Below, piece after piece: positions 17,354 through 25,374 of a stretch of 64,000 nucleotides of DNA. Under the pieces are notes generated by a model. It worked only from the letters and a program-made list of their open reading frames with translations. It was not told the origin of the DNA and ran no database searches. Position 1 is the first letter of the stretch, and each line of letters begins with the position of its first letter. Origin of the DNA: Peptoniphilus faecalis (GTDB lineage: Bacteria > Bacillota > Clostridia > Tissierellales > Peptoniphilaceae); assembly GCF_012976305.1 (NCBI RefSeq), contig NZ_JABDSR010000007.1, positions 1-64,000 of the forward strand, written 5' to 3'. The position numbers were made by a program, and so were the translations under genes.

Positions 17354-17908
17354 TTAATCTAATATTAAATCTTCTGTTTTTATAACTTTACCATATAATG
17401 GAAATATTTCCTTTACTATAAATTCATGCTGTTTTTCTTTTGGTGCAGATATTGCATCTTCTATAAAGTATATATTGTAGTTTAGTTGATAGCCGTCTTT
17501 AGCCGATGTATCAATGCCTATATGTGTAGAAACTCCAGCAAATACAAGATTTTCTATATCATGACGTCTTAATTCCAAATCTAAATCAGTACCAAAAAAT
17601 GCACTAAATCCTCTTTTTGTAACAATATAATCATTTTGTCTAATACTTAATCTATTATCAATTTGATCAAAACTTTCTTTTACATCTGATAGGGATCGTA
17701 ATTTTTTATCTGCAGGTAAGATATCTTTATTGTCAATAAAAGCAGTTCTAACAAAAACTATAAACCCATTTTCCTCTCTAAACTTATTTATTAAGTGATT
17801 AGCCTTTTCAATAATCTGTATTGCCTTGTGGGGATTCAATTCAACAGCTGTTACTCCATTTTGTAAATCTATTAATATTAAAGCGCTTTTTGAAATATCC
17901 ATTTTCAT
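17354..17908 (-). CDS. Isochorismatase-family hydrolase lacking the usual catalytic Cys
   Basis: This 184-residue alpha/beta protein has Asp14 (ILIDLQNG) and Lys98 (IVTKRGFSAF), two members of the family's Asp-Lys-Cys triad. At the expected Cys it reads AGVSTHIGID, with Gly131 in place of Cys. True isochorismatases and some YecD-like members also have Gly here, while amidohydrolases such as nicotinamidase need the Cys. So isochorismatase-like or vinyl-ether hydrolysis, or an uncharacterised reaction, is more likely than amide hydrolysis. It is probably cytoplasmic and monocistronic, with its ribosome binding site just upstream of ATG 17908. Substrate unknown. Confidence 0.75.
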   Translation of the reverse strand: MKMDISKSALILIDLQNGVTAVELNPHKAIQIIEKANHLINKFREENGFIVFVRTAFIDNKDILPADKKLRSLSDVKESFDQIDNRLSIRQNDYIVTKRGFSAFFGTDLDLELRRHDIENLVFAGVSTHIGIDTSAKDGYQLNYNIYFIEDAISAPKEKQHEFIVKEIFPLYGKVIKTEDLILD

Positions 17909-18011
17909 ATCTCCTTTTAAAATAATTTGTAAATAAAAATAATTTATTGTTTATAATATAAAATTATACCTTTTTTTTGCTTTAATTTTCAATTTAAAAT
18001 AAAAATGAAGA

Positions 18012-18350
18012 AACTGTCAACTCCAAATTTTTGTGTAAAACTCATAGTACAATGTTTTACTTATTTTTCTTACTAATTTTTTTAGAAATTAGAATATTTT
18101 AGCATACAAGAGAATAACTTTTGTATATTTTATATATTTTTAGGTTATTTTATCCATTTTTAATGTTTATCTATTAGGATAGCTTCTATTAATCTGTTTG
18201 GTGATTTTATGCTTAGAAAGACTCTGATTACTTTTCTCTTCTTCTAATTTCTTCATTTAATCTTTCTATTAGCTTCCTTCCTACTCTTTAATCTTAAATG
18301 TGATTTGCAACTGATGTATATTTGTAATGATATGTGATATTTGCACGAGT
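18012..18350. mobile_element. IS256-family element remnant (one end plus eroded transposase 3' part)
   Basis: The end motif at 18014-18045 (TGTCAACTCC then TTTGTGTAAAA) matches the left end of the better-preserved IS256-like element at 23671. The following ~300 bp parallel its transposase 3' region (for example TCTATTAGGATAGCTTC against TCTATTAGTATTGCTCC), but no frame is open. This copy lacks the ~60-bp palindromic segment seen in the other copy. It is a dead fragment sitting between the isochorismatase and SLH genes. Confidence 0.65.
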
Positions 18351-18368
18351 TTTTTTCTTTTTGCAAAA

Positions 18369-18393
18369 AAATAAGACAGTCGCCTGCCTTATT
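18369..18393 (-). terminator. Terminator overlapping the SLH gene stop
   Basis: On the minus strand AATAAGGCAG-GCGA-CTGTCTTATT forms a near-perfect stem followed by a T-run (TTTTTT). The stop codon lies within the 5' arm. Confidence 0.65.
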
Positions 18394-19051
18394 CGTAGAG
18401 ATCTCTGCTTCCAAATTTAATCTTACTATTGTTTATAGCTTTTTTTTGTGGATAATTGTAATTAGAAATCATCGACCTAAAAAGTGTCGCCACTTCCGAT
18501 CTCCTAATTGATCTTGTCGGATAGAAATTTCCATCAGAATAACCTCTAAGTATTCCTGCTTCGACTAAAGCACCAACATAACCTCTTGCCGACTCAGCAA
18601 TCTTCCCTCTGTCTCCAAATTCATTAGTTGCACTTACCCTTTGTTGTAGAGAATAAACGTAACCGAGAATTTCCGCAACTTCTTCCCTTGTAATTTCCCT
18701 CTCTGGATTTAGCTTTCCCGTGGTTGGAACAATGTATCCTGCTTTTATGCCCTTAGCTACATCTCCATAATACCAGTCAGAAGTGCTTACATCAGAAAAG
18801 GTAACTGTATAAGTTTTATCATAGCCAATTAAATTATTAACTGCAGCATAAAACTCAACTCTCGTCATATTATCGTTAGGTTTAAATGTATTATCATTGT
18901 AACCCGACATTATTCCCTTGTCTGTTATAAAATCAATAGATGATTCCGCCCAATGACCTCTCGTGTCTCTAAAGGATTTTGCAAATACAGTGCTTGTTAA
19001 AATCAATGTTGTGGAGATAATGATCAATGAAGTCTTTTTAAAAATCTTCAT
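18389..19051 (-). CDS. Secreted SLH-domain cell-surface protein (220 aa)
   Basis: A Sec signal peptide (cleavage probably after VFAKS, residue ~25) is followed by three SLH repeats: RDTRGHWAESSIDFI ... GYNDNTFKPNDNMTRVEFYA, then DVSTSDWYYGDVAKGI, then GYSDGNFYPTRSIRRSEVA. It consists almost only of SLH units, which bind pyruvylated wall polymer, so it may be a small surface-layer or spacer protein. I use ATG 19051, with AAGGTG upstream; the longer frame from TTG 19066 has no ribosome binding site. A consensus promoter about 280 bp upstream (19330-19358) reads towards it but is followed by an intrinsic terminator, so it may sit behind an attenuator. Confidence 0.85.
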   Translation of the reverse strand: MKIFKKTSLIIISTTLILTSTVFAKSFRDTRGHWAESSIDFITDKGIMSGYNDNTFKPNDNMTRVEFYAAVNNLIGYDKTYTVTFSDVSTSDWYYGDVAKGIKAGYIVPTTGKLNPEREITREEVAEILGYVYSLQQRVSATNEFGDRGKIAESARGYVGALVEAGILRGYSDGNFYPTRSIRRSEVATLFRSMISNYNYPQKKAINNSKIKFGSRDLYE

Positions 19052-19244
19052 TTTTATCACCTTCAATATTATTATAACTTAATAATGTCTTTTTGAAAGA
19101 GATTCTATTTTAAATTTCTGTTACAAAGAATATATATTGTAATATTATTGAAATATAAGCTAAATTTATACTTTATGTAGTGGCTATTAAAGAATTTGCG
19201 TTATTAAAATTATAAAATGAATTTTAAAATTTAATTAAAAATTT

Positions 19245-19324
19245 ACAAAATAAAAGAGAACAGATTATGTAATTAGATAACTGTTCTCTAAGGGAAGAAA
19301 AAAGATGATGAAGTTTTCACTTCT
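19245..19324 (-). ncRNA. Candidate small RNA or terminated leader (~75 nt)
   Basis: Downstream of a consensus promoter (19330-19358) the minus strand encodes a GAAGU-GAAA-ACUUC hairpin, a pyrimidine-rich single-stranded stretch (UCUUUUUUCUUCCCUU), and a terminator with 9-bp arms AGAGAACAG/CUGUUCUCU (19281-19289 and 19255-19263) followed by UUUUAUUUU. There is no open frame with a ribosome binding site. It may be a stand-alone sRNA whose pyrimidine tract could pair with purine-rich ribosome binding sites, or the attenuated leader of the SLH gene 195 bp downstream. It matches no riboswitch class I know. Confidence 0.5.
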
Positions 19325-19329
19325 CTTGT

Positions 19330-19358
19330 ATTATACTTTACTTAATTATTTTTGTCAA
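19330..19358 (-). promoter_or_regulatory. Consensus sigma-A promoter
   Basis: Minus strand: -35 TTGACA (19353-19358), 17-bp spacer, -10 TATAAT (19330-19335). Both hexamers are perfect, so it is likely a strong promoter. Confidence 0.75.
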
Positions 19359-19515
19359 GCTTTTGTGAAAATATTTTCAGAGAATATTTTTGTTTATTAA
19401 AGACGTTTAGTATTGATATTTAGATGAATATTTTTAAAATTAAAAATTATTATGAATATATTTGCACAGATTACTTTATGTGCTTTTTATGGTAGAATGT
19501 AGTTGAGGTGATATT

Positions 19516-20034
19516 TTGTTAAAAGATATAATTTTAAAAAGACGAACAGTTAGAAAATATAAAGATAAAGAAATTGACAGAAAAAAATTGGAAGAACTTT
19601 TGATGTACGCATCCATGGGACCAAGCAACGGAAACTCTCATCCCGTTGAATTTATAATTGTCGACGACAAAGATAAAATAGAAGAATTATCTCAAATGGA
19701 TTCCTTCGCAACTTTATATCTAAAAGAAGCTCCAACAATCGTAATAGTTATCGCAAACACAGAAATTTGCAAAACTTGGGTAGAAGAAGCTTCTCTTACA
19801 GCTGCTTATCTTCAGCTTTTACTTGAAGAAGAAGGAATTTCATCTTCATGGATCAATGTAAAAGAAGGTAACACTGCCGAAAAAATTTCTTACGAAGAAT
19901 ATTTTGCTGAAAACTTTGACGTTAAAAAACCATATAGAGCACAATGTTTAATACCATTGGGATACAAAAAATCAGGCACAAAAAATCACGAAGAATTTGA
20001 TATTTCTCCAAAAGTTCACTACAATAAATTTTAA
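19516..20034 (+). CDS. Nitroreductase-family FMN protein (172 aa)
   Basis: This short nitroreductase starts with the family's RRTVRKYKDKEID block (FMN-contacting Arg residues near position 10). YASMGPSNGNSHPVEF, the usual position of the FMN-binding Ser/Asn, follows, and GYKKSGTKN lies near the C-terminus. Members reduce nitroaromatics, quinones or flavins with NAD(P)H; the physiological substrate is unknown. The TTG start at 19516 is supported by GAGGTGAT upstream. Monocistronic, with a terminator immediately after the stop. Confidence 0.85.
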   Translation: MLKDIILKRRTVRKYKDKEIDRKKLEELLMYASMGPSNGNSHPVEFIIVDDKDKIEELSQMDSFATLYLKEAPTIVIVIANTEICKTWVEEASLTAAYLQLLLEEEGISSSWINVKEGNTAEKISYEEYFAENFDVKKPYRAQCLIPLGYKKSGTKNHEEFDISPKVHYNKF

Positions 20035-20036
20035 TT

Positions 20037-20061
20037 AAATCCGGTTTTCCGGATTTTTTAT
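20037..20061 (+). terminator. Nitroreductase terminator
   Basis: AAATCCGG-TTTT-CCGGATTT is a perfect 8-bp stem followed by TTTTA. Confidence 0.85.
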
Positions 20062-20107
20062 TTTGTATAATTTTTATAAGCTTTTGTAAATTAATATTTA
20101 AATAGTA

Positions 20108-20150
20108 AAAGACATTAAATCAAAAATCAACCTTTTAACTTAATGTCTTT
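20108..20150. terminator. Inverted repeat downstream of the Nramp-like gene
   Basis: AAAGACATTAA (20108-20118) and TTAATGTCTTT (20140-20150) form a perfect 11-bp stem with a long loop. It lies just past the Nramp-like stop and can serve both convergent genes. Confidence 0.6.
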
Positions 20151-20160
20151 CTTATTTAAT

Positions 20161-21393
20161 TTAAATTAAACCTTTCAATGCAGAAATAACAGAATATCCC
20201 CCTAAAAATATTGTTATTAAACATACCAATACTCCAAGTATAATAAGTAATTTACTGTTTCTATATTGTCCTAATTGTTTAACACTTGATGCAATAATTA
20301 CAACATAGATTGCTGCTATAGGTAAAATAAGTCCATTTAAAGCTTGTGCGATTAATAGAATTTGCATTGGATTAAATCCAATAGATCCAACAACTATACC
20401 AATTATTGCAACTATTAAATTAGTATATTTAAATCTTTTGTCTGAATTATCATACTTCCAACCAAGTAAACCTGCTAGTGTATATGAAGCACCTAAAGGT
20501 GATGCTATAGCAGAGGATAAACCTGCTGAGAATAAACCTATGCTCATAAAAATTTTTGCCCAAGAACCTAGCAGTGGTTCTAATTGTTTAGATAAATCTG
20601 CGGCACTTTGTATCACATTACCTCTCATAAGAGTACCTGAAGTAACAACTATTGCTGCAGTGATCAAACCTCCAATACTTATTGAAACTATCGTATCCCA
20701 CTTAGATAGAATTAATTGATCTGGAGAATCCCAGTTTTCTGCAGCTGTTCCCGTATGTATGAAAAAATTATAAGGGACTATAGTAGTTCCAATCATTGAT
20801 ATTATCAATATTATTGATTTTGTCGGTATGGTAGGTATCGCTCCTTGAAAAACTTCCCCCCAATTCGGTCTTGAAACAAACATAGTTGTAATAAAAACTA
20901 CTGCCATTATAGCCACAAGAACAGTTAAAATATTTTCTAACAATTTAATAGTTCCTTTTAAAATTAAAAATAATACAATAATTCCTATAATTGGAACAAT
21001 AATTCTAATAGGCACATTTATCAAAGTTGCGATACCTAAAGAAGTACCTGTTAAATCTCCTGATATATATGCTGCACAACCAAATGCTATAGAGCCACCA
21101 ACAAAATATGCAGAAAATTTTTGTATTAAAGGTCTATCTTTGAATTCTTCAAGAATTGCTTCTCCTAAACCCCCTTTAGTTATAATTCCTATTCTAGCTG
21201 ACATTTCCTGTAAAATTATAGTGGCTATAATTGAAAATATTACCGTCCACAATAGTGCATATCCAAATTCAGCTCCAGCTCTAGTTGCAGTTGTAACTGT
21301 TCCTGGACCTATAAAAGATGCTGTAACCATAGCACCAGGTCCAATCGCTTTCAACTTATCACTTAAAGTATACTTCCTTTTTTGTATTTCCAT
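20161..21393 (-). CDS. Divergent Nramp-family transporter lacking the canonical metal motif
   Basis: This 410-residue membrane protein has about 11 hydrophobic helices. The Nramp fold is recognisable from the N-terminal GPGAMVTASFIGPGTVTTAT and the TM6 region. In canonical Mn/Fe importers TM1 carries DPGN and TM6 carries MPH; here the aligned residues are GPGT (29-32) and VPYN (206-209). The metal-coordinating Asp, Asn, Met and His are therefore all missing. This points to the Nramp-related branches whose substrates are not transition metals. It is divergently transcribed from an IclR regulator and near an unusual ureohydrolase, so a guanidino, amide or related organic substrate is a plausible inference. 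RBS AGGAGG; consensus promoter at 21443-21471. Confidence 0.8.
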   Translation of the reverse strand: MEIQKRKYTLSDKLKAIGPGAMVTASFIGPGTVTTATRAGAEFGYALLWTVIFSIIATIILQEMSARIGIITKGGLGEAILEEFKDRPLIQKFSAYFVGGSIAFGCAAYISGDLTGTSLGIATLINVPIRIIVPIIGIIVLFLILKGTIKLLENILTVLVAIMAVVFITTMFVSRPNWGEVFQGAIPTIPTKSIILIISMIGTTIVPYNFFIHTGTAAENWDSPDQLILSKWDTIVSISIGGLITAAIVVTSGTLMRGNVIQSAADLSKQLEPLLGSWAKIFMSIGLFSAGLSSAIASPLGASYTLAGLLGWKYDNSDKRFKYTNLIVAIIGIVVGSIGFNPMQILLIAQALNGLILPIAAIYVVIIASSVKQLGQYRNSKLLIILGVLVCLITIFLGGYSVISALKGLI

Positions 21394-21442
21394 AAAACGC
21401 TCCTCCTTTTCACGGTTATATCGTTTTCATAACTATAATATA

Positions 21443-21471
21443 ATTATAATAACTCTTTTAGCCCTTGTCAA
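21443..21471 (-). promoter_or_regulatory. Nramp-like gene promoter
   Basis: Minus strand TTGACA (21466-21471), 17-bp spacer, TATAAT (21443-21448). The leader is only ~45 nt, too short for a riboswitch. TATATCGTTTTC at 21417-21428 shares ATATCGTT with the ureohydrolase promoter and may be an IclR-type operator. Confidence 0.65.
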
Positions 21472-21602
21472 CACAAATTTTATCAATTTATCAAATTAAA
21501 CTAAGGCGTTCAAACAAATAAAATTAAAACCTAAATTACAATATCCTATGGAATATTTAATTTTTTTATGAATATTTTGATAAATGAAACTAAATATTAT
21601 TA

Positions 21603-21611
21603 TGATATAAT
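21603..21611 (+). promoter_or_regulatory. Extended -10 of the iclR-type gene
   Basis: TGATATAAT (TGn plus TATAAT), 27 bp upstream of the ATG, divergent from the Nramp-like promoter. Confidence 0.5.
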
Positions 21612-21637
21612 GAATCTTACAAGGAGTAGTGAAATAA

Positions 21638-22378
21638 ATGAAATTAATACAATCTATACAAAGAGCATTTGAAATAATTGACTGTTTTGATGAAGAGAAT
21701 GAAGAATTAAGATTAAATGATATTAGTAAAATGCTAGATTTAAATATAAATACAACAAGAGGAATAGTAAATACTTTGGTTTATTTCTCATACTTAGAAC
21801 ATGATCAGGAGAAAAATGTTTACAAACTTGGTTATATATTCTTGCCAAAATCTAAACTTTTAAAAAATAGAAACGATGATATTTTAATGGAAAACTTAGA
21901 ATCTTTTTTAAAAGATATAGCTAATGAATATAATGTAAATGCAAGATTTCATAAAATTTCAGAAAATAATATAGTAAAAATATTTTCTGAAGTTCCTGAT
22001 GAATCAAGATATTTTTTATACATTAAAGATTCTAAAGATTTACCATTGAATGCAACTTCTTCAGGAAAATTAATCTTAAAATATTCTGATAAAGAATTTT
22101 TAAATAACTATCTAAATAATATTCCTGATGAAAAATTAAGTGAGAATACAATAACTACAAAATCAAAAATGATTGAAGAATTAAAAGATGTTGAAAAAAA
22201 AGGATATTCCAGGGAAATCGACGAGGTCGCAATAGGCATAAGTTCCGTCGCCGTACCTGTAGTAAAATTAGATAAATTAGTTGCAACAATTAGTGTAACT
22301 GCACCTACAAAAATAATTAAAGAAAATTCAGATCAAATTACCAAGAAAATTAAAAAATTCATAGAAAAACAAAAATAA
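21638..22378 (+). CDS. IclR-family transcriptional regulator
   Basis: This 246-residue protein has an N-terminal winged helix (SIQRAFEIIDCFDEEN, then LRLNDISKMLDLNINTTRGIVNTL) and the IclR effector domain, with LPLNATSSGKLIL and a C-terminal EVAIGISSVAVPV block typical of the ligand pocket. IclR proteins sense small organic acids or related metabolites. It lies between the divergent Nramp-like transporter and the ureohydrolase, both of which have their own strong promoters, so it most likely controls those two genes. RBS AAGGAG. Confidence 0.88.
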   Translation: MKLIQSIQRAFEIIDCFDEENEELRLNDISKMLDLNINTTRGIVNTLVYFSYLEHDQEKNVYKLGYIFLPKSKLLKNRNDDILMENLESFLKDIANEYNVNARFHKISENNIVKIFSEVPDESRYFLYIKDSKDLPLNATSSGKLILKYSDKEFLNNYLNNIPDEKLSENTITTKSKMIEELKDVEKKGYSREIDEVAIGISSVAVPVVKLDKLVATISVTAPTKIIKENSDQITKKIKKFIEKQK

Positions 22379-22411
22379 AACTATATTGTCGTTTTTATTT
22401 TTGCAATATCG

Positions 22412-22440
22412 TTGACAGTTTTGCTCTTATCTTTTATAAT
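22412..22440 (+). promoter_or_regulatory. Ureohydrolase promoter
   Basis: TTGACA (22412-22417), 17-bp spacer, TATAAT (22435-22440). The -35 is overlapped by ATATCGTTGAC, sharing ATATCGTT with the Nramp-like leader, a candidate operator. Confidence 0.7.
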
Positions 22441-22481
22441 TAACTTAAAAGAATATCTTAATTACTGAAGGAGTTGTTTTT

Positions 22482-23456
22482 ATGAAAGAAAGTAAACCTA
22501 CAATATATGATCCAAATTTTTTACCAAATACAATTTATAGTGGAGTCCCATCTTGGTTAAACTTGTCAGTTATTGAAAATGACAATGATTTAAAGGGATT
22601 AGATGCTGCTGTTATTGGTGTTCCTTGGGAAGGAGGATGTACAATTGGTGGTTATTCCCCAACTACAGAAGGCCCTAAAGCAATAAGAAGCACATCTATA
22701 AGATACACTGGTTATCTTCCTGACTATGATCAAGACTGTTTCGATTATTTAAGAGTTGCGGACTTTGGCGATACACAAGTCCAAAATGGAAACTATGACT
22801 TTACATTTAATGCCATAAGAGAAAAAGTTTCAAAATTATTAGATAGAAAAATTATACCTATTACATTCGGCGGGGATCATGGTATTGCATATCCTATAAT
22901 TAGTGAAATTGCTAAAAGACATCCAAAAAAAGTTGGAATATTACACTTTGACGCCCATCTAGATAACTATGAATCTTTTGGTAATGATTTATATGCAAGA
23001 TGTTCACCCTTTTATAGACTTTATAAAGATGAAAATATGGACCCTACTAAAATTGTCCATATTGGGATCAGAGGTCCTAGAAATCATAGAAAGGAATTTC
23101 AAAATGCTAAAAATCATGGTGCTACTGTAATATTAGCTAACGAAATACATGAAAGTGGTTGGAAAAAATCAATAGAAAAAGCAATAAATATTGCTTTTAA
23201 AGATACAGAGTTTGTGTATATTACTATATGTTCAGATTTTTTAGATGCAGCATGTATGCCACAAGGCCCACAAGATATGGGAGGATTAACAAGTTATCAA
23301 CTCAATATGATGGTTCACGAAGCTGGTAAAGCTGGTGCAAAAGGCTTTGATTTCGTTGAAATCTATCCCGATACACTTTCACTTCAAACTGCAGCTCATG
23401 TAGCAAACTGGGCAGCTCTTTATTATTTAAACGGCTTAGCAAACAATTTTAAATAA
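22482..23456 (+). CDS. Ureohydrolase (agmatinase/arginase superfamily) with an altered metal site
   Basis: This 324-residue protein has the binuclear-metal blocks GGDHGIAYP (His133) and FDAHLDNYE (Asp157, His159, Asp161). The third block normally reads SxDxDxxDP; here it is ITICSDFLDAACMP, so Cys250 stands where the first Asp of the DxD pair is expected and Asp252 keeps the second. Superfamily members release urea or an amide from guanidino or formimino compounds (agmatine, arginine, guanidinobutyrate, guanidine, formimidoylglutamate). The exact substrate cannot be told, and the Cys for Asp change may alter metal choice (for example Ni) or activity. Adjacent to an IclR regulator and a non-canonical Nramp-like transporter. 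RBS AAGGAG; own promoter and terminator. Confidence 0.82.
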   Translation: MKESKPTIYDPNFLPNTIYSGVPSWLNLSVIENDNDLKGLDAAVIGVPWEGGCTIGGYSPTTEGPKAIRSTSIRYTGYLPDYDQDCFDYLRVADFGDTQVQNGNYDFTFNAIREKVSKLLDRKIIPITFGGDHGIAYPIISEIAKRHPKKVGILHFDAHLDNYESFGNDLYARCSPFYRLYKDENMDPTKIVHIGIRGPRNHRKEFQNAKNHGATVILANEIHESGWKKSIEKAINIAFKDTEFVYITICSDFLDAACMPQGPQDMGGLTSYQLNMMVHEAGKAGAKGFDFVEIYPDTLSLQTAAHVANWAALYYLNGLANNFK

Positions 23457-23495
23457 AATAATTATTATAAAATAAAATGAAATGAAATAACAATA

Positions 23496-23531
23496 AACGA
23501 CTCTTAATGAATTTTGAGTCGTTATTTTTTT
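23496..23531 (+). terminator. Ureohydrolase terminator
   Basis: AACGACTC (23496-23503) pairs with GAGTCGTT (23516-23523), followed by a run of eight T. Confidence 0.85.
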
Positions 23532-23742
23532 AATCTTTTTAAATTTTAAAATAATAATTAAAAAGATTAAACATTCATGAGTTTCATTTCAGAAAATGTT
23601 GTATCTTTGTTTATTTTCTAAAATTTGCAATATTGTTTTATGTAAAATTTATTAAAAATACTTTCTAGTGTGTCAAGTCCAAAATCTTGTGTAAAATTCA
23701 TAGTACAATATTTTATTTCTTTTTCCTGCCTACTTTTTTAAT

Positions 23743-23812
23743 AATTTCTCTTAAGGTTCTGTCAAGGCGAAAAGCGATAACGTGCCTTGACGGGTTCTTA
23801 ATGAGAAATTAG
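23743..23812. repeat. Palindromic segment inside the IS256-like left end
   Basis: The nested inverted repeat AATTTCTC...GAGAAATT encloses a perfect GTCAAGGC/GCCTTGAC stem. The homologous position in the IS remnant at 18012 lacks it, reading straight into AGAAATTAGAAT. Either a small palindrome inserted here or the other copy lost it. Confidence 0.55.
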
Positions 23813-23849
23813 AATCCATTAGGCAGACAAAAAACAACCTTATTTACAT

Positions 23850-24870
23850 TTGTATATATTTTTTGGTGATGATATCCATTCTTCGTGTTTGTCTATTAGT
23901 ATTGCTCCTATCAGTCTATTTGCTGACTCTTTATTTGGAAAGATCCTTATACTTTTTCTCATCTTCTTATCTCTTCATTTTGTCTTTCTAATAGGTTTGT
24001 ACTTTTTAGTCTCGGATGTGAGTTTCCTACTAATGTGTATTGAAAGGTATCTTCAAATCCTTCGTCTAGTATTTGATAGGCTTTAGTGTATTTTTTATCA
24101 TTTTCATATTCTTCTAATACTTGATTTTTTACTTTTCTTGCTTCTTCTATTTGCTTTTACTATTCCTTTGTGTGCGTCTGATATTACTAGTTTTACTTCT
24201 CTTAATCCTCTTTCTTTTAGGTAATTAAAGAAATTCGCCCATGTTTTTTCGCTTTCTCCTTCTTGTATTAAAAACCCTAAAATTTCTTTATTGCCTCCTT
24301 TAGATATTCCTATTGCTATGTGGCATAATTTTGAGATTACTTGTTTATTTTCTCTTACTTTTATATATATTACATCTGCCATAAGGTATGGATATTCTTT
24401 CGAGAGTTCTCATACTGCCATTGATACTCTATTTCGTCTAATTCTTTTGTTAGATTTGATACAAAGGATTTTGATACTTTTTTCCCGCAAAGTTCTTCTA
24501 CAATTTTGGTTACTTTTCTTGTAGAGACTCCTTGGATGTACATTTCTAGCATATTAGCGATAAGGGCTTTTTCATTTCTTTGGTATCTTTCAAAAAGATC
24601 TGTTGAAAATTTACCATCTCTTGTTCTAGGTACATTCAAGTTTAAAGTTTCTACTTGGGTAGTATAATCTCTTTGGTAATATCCATTTCTTTGGCTCCTT
24701 CTTTGTTCTCCTCTTTCATATTCTCCTACACCTATATATTGATCTCTTTGCATTTCCATTAGCTCATTAAAGACTTTAGTGAGTATATTCTTGCTCAATT
24801 CATCTGCTACTGATTCATTAATTATGTTTTGTATATCTTCTTGATTTAGCGTAAAATGTACTTGGGTCAT
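23850..24870 (-). pseudogene. IS256/mutator-family transposase, frameshifted
   Basis: The N-terminal half (24870-24370) is intact, with ELMEMQRDQYIGVGEYERGE, NVPRTRDGKF and the EMYIQGVSTRKVTKIV block of IS256 transposases. A one-base shift near 24390 moves the frame into MADVIYIKV, which holds the first DDE Asp, and on to LVISDAHKGIVKA with the second. Another shift near 24155 precedes the C-terminal part (VGNSHPRLKSTNLLERQNEE), readable to about 23850. With at least two frameshifts it is inactive. Confidence 0.8.
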
Positions 24871-25004
24871 ATTTGTCCTCCTTTGTATGTTGTTTATTTA
24901 ATATATTGTACCAAAAAGGGACTTATATGACCTTTTTACTTTTTACACAATTATATGGACTTTATCGTTTGAAAAAATAATAATTAATGTTATTATAGCA
25001 GTAG

Positions 25005-25355
25005 ATAAATAAACATTTAAAAGATTTTTATGGAAGAGTAATTAGAAATGGGACAACAAGAGAATGTGAAGTATACTTGTATTGGGGTGGTACTGGCACA
25101 TATAGTAATTGGAAATTTTCAAGTATAACTGTAGATAATGGACAGGCTTTAAATTATAAAAAATTCGCAACCATAGGCTCAGGAAGTGTTAGAGTAGATC
25201 CGGCAAAAAAGATTGGTTCTGTAAAGATAGCAGATGTAAAAATCCCATATAATCAAAAAGAAGCTAGAGTTATAATAGAGGATTTAAAGGGATACAACCT
25301 AAAATCTGGTTGGCAATCCGCATATATGACTCCTGTATTAGCAAAAATAAATTAA
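25005..25355 (+). pseudogene. 5'-truncated gene of unknown function
   Basis: The frame is open from 25005 to a TAA at 25353-25355 (about 116 codons) with no ATG and no ribosome binding site at its head. The first possible start is an unlikely TTG at 25077. It begins 40 bp inside the right end of the IS256-like element, so the front was probably lost with that insertion. The product (YLYWGGTGTYSNWKFSSI, then GSGSVRVDPAKKIGSVKIAD) looks like a beta-rich end of an extracellular protein. I do not recognise the family. Confidence 0.45.
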
Positions 25356-25374
25356 TTGAGTTGAATAAAATTTT

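Larger units (their letters stand above)
23671..24963 (-). mobile_element. Decayed IS256-family insertion sequence
   Basis: The terminal repeats are CAAGTCC...TTGTGTAAAA on the left (23674-23696) and the inverted AAAGTCC...TTGTGTAAAA on the right (24941-24963). They enclose a broken transposase on the minus strand. The right end abuts a truncated gene. The left end carries an extra palindromic segment (23743-23812) absent from the other copy at 18012. Confidence 0.75.

Noticed and set aside
21394-21442. Guanidine or metal riboswitch before the Nramp-like gene
   Set aside because: The leader is only about 45 nt with no stable structure.
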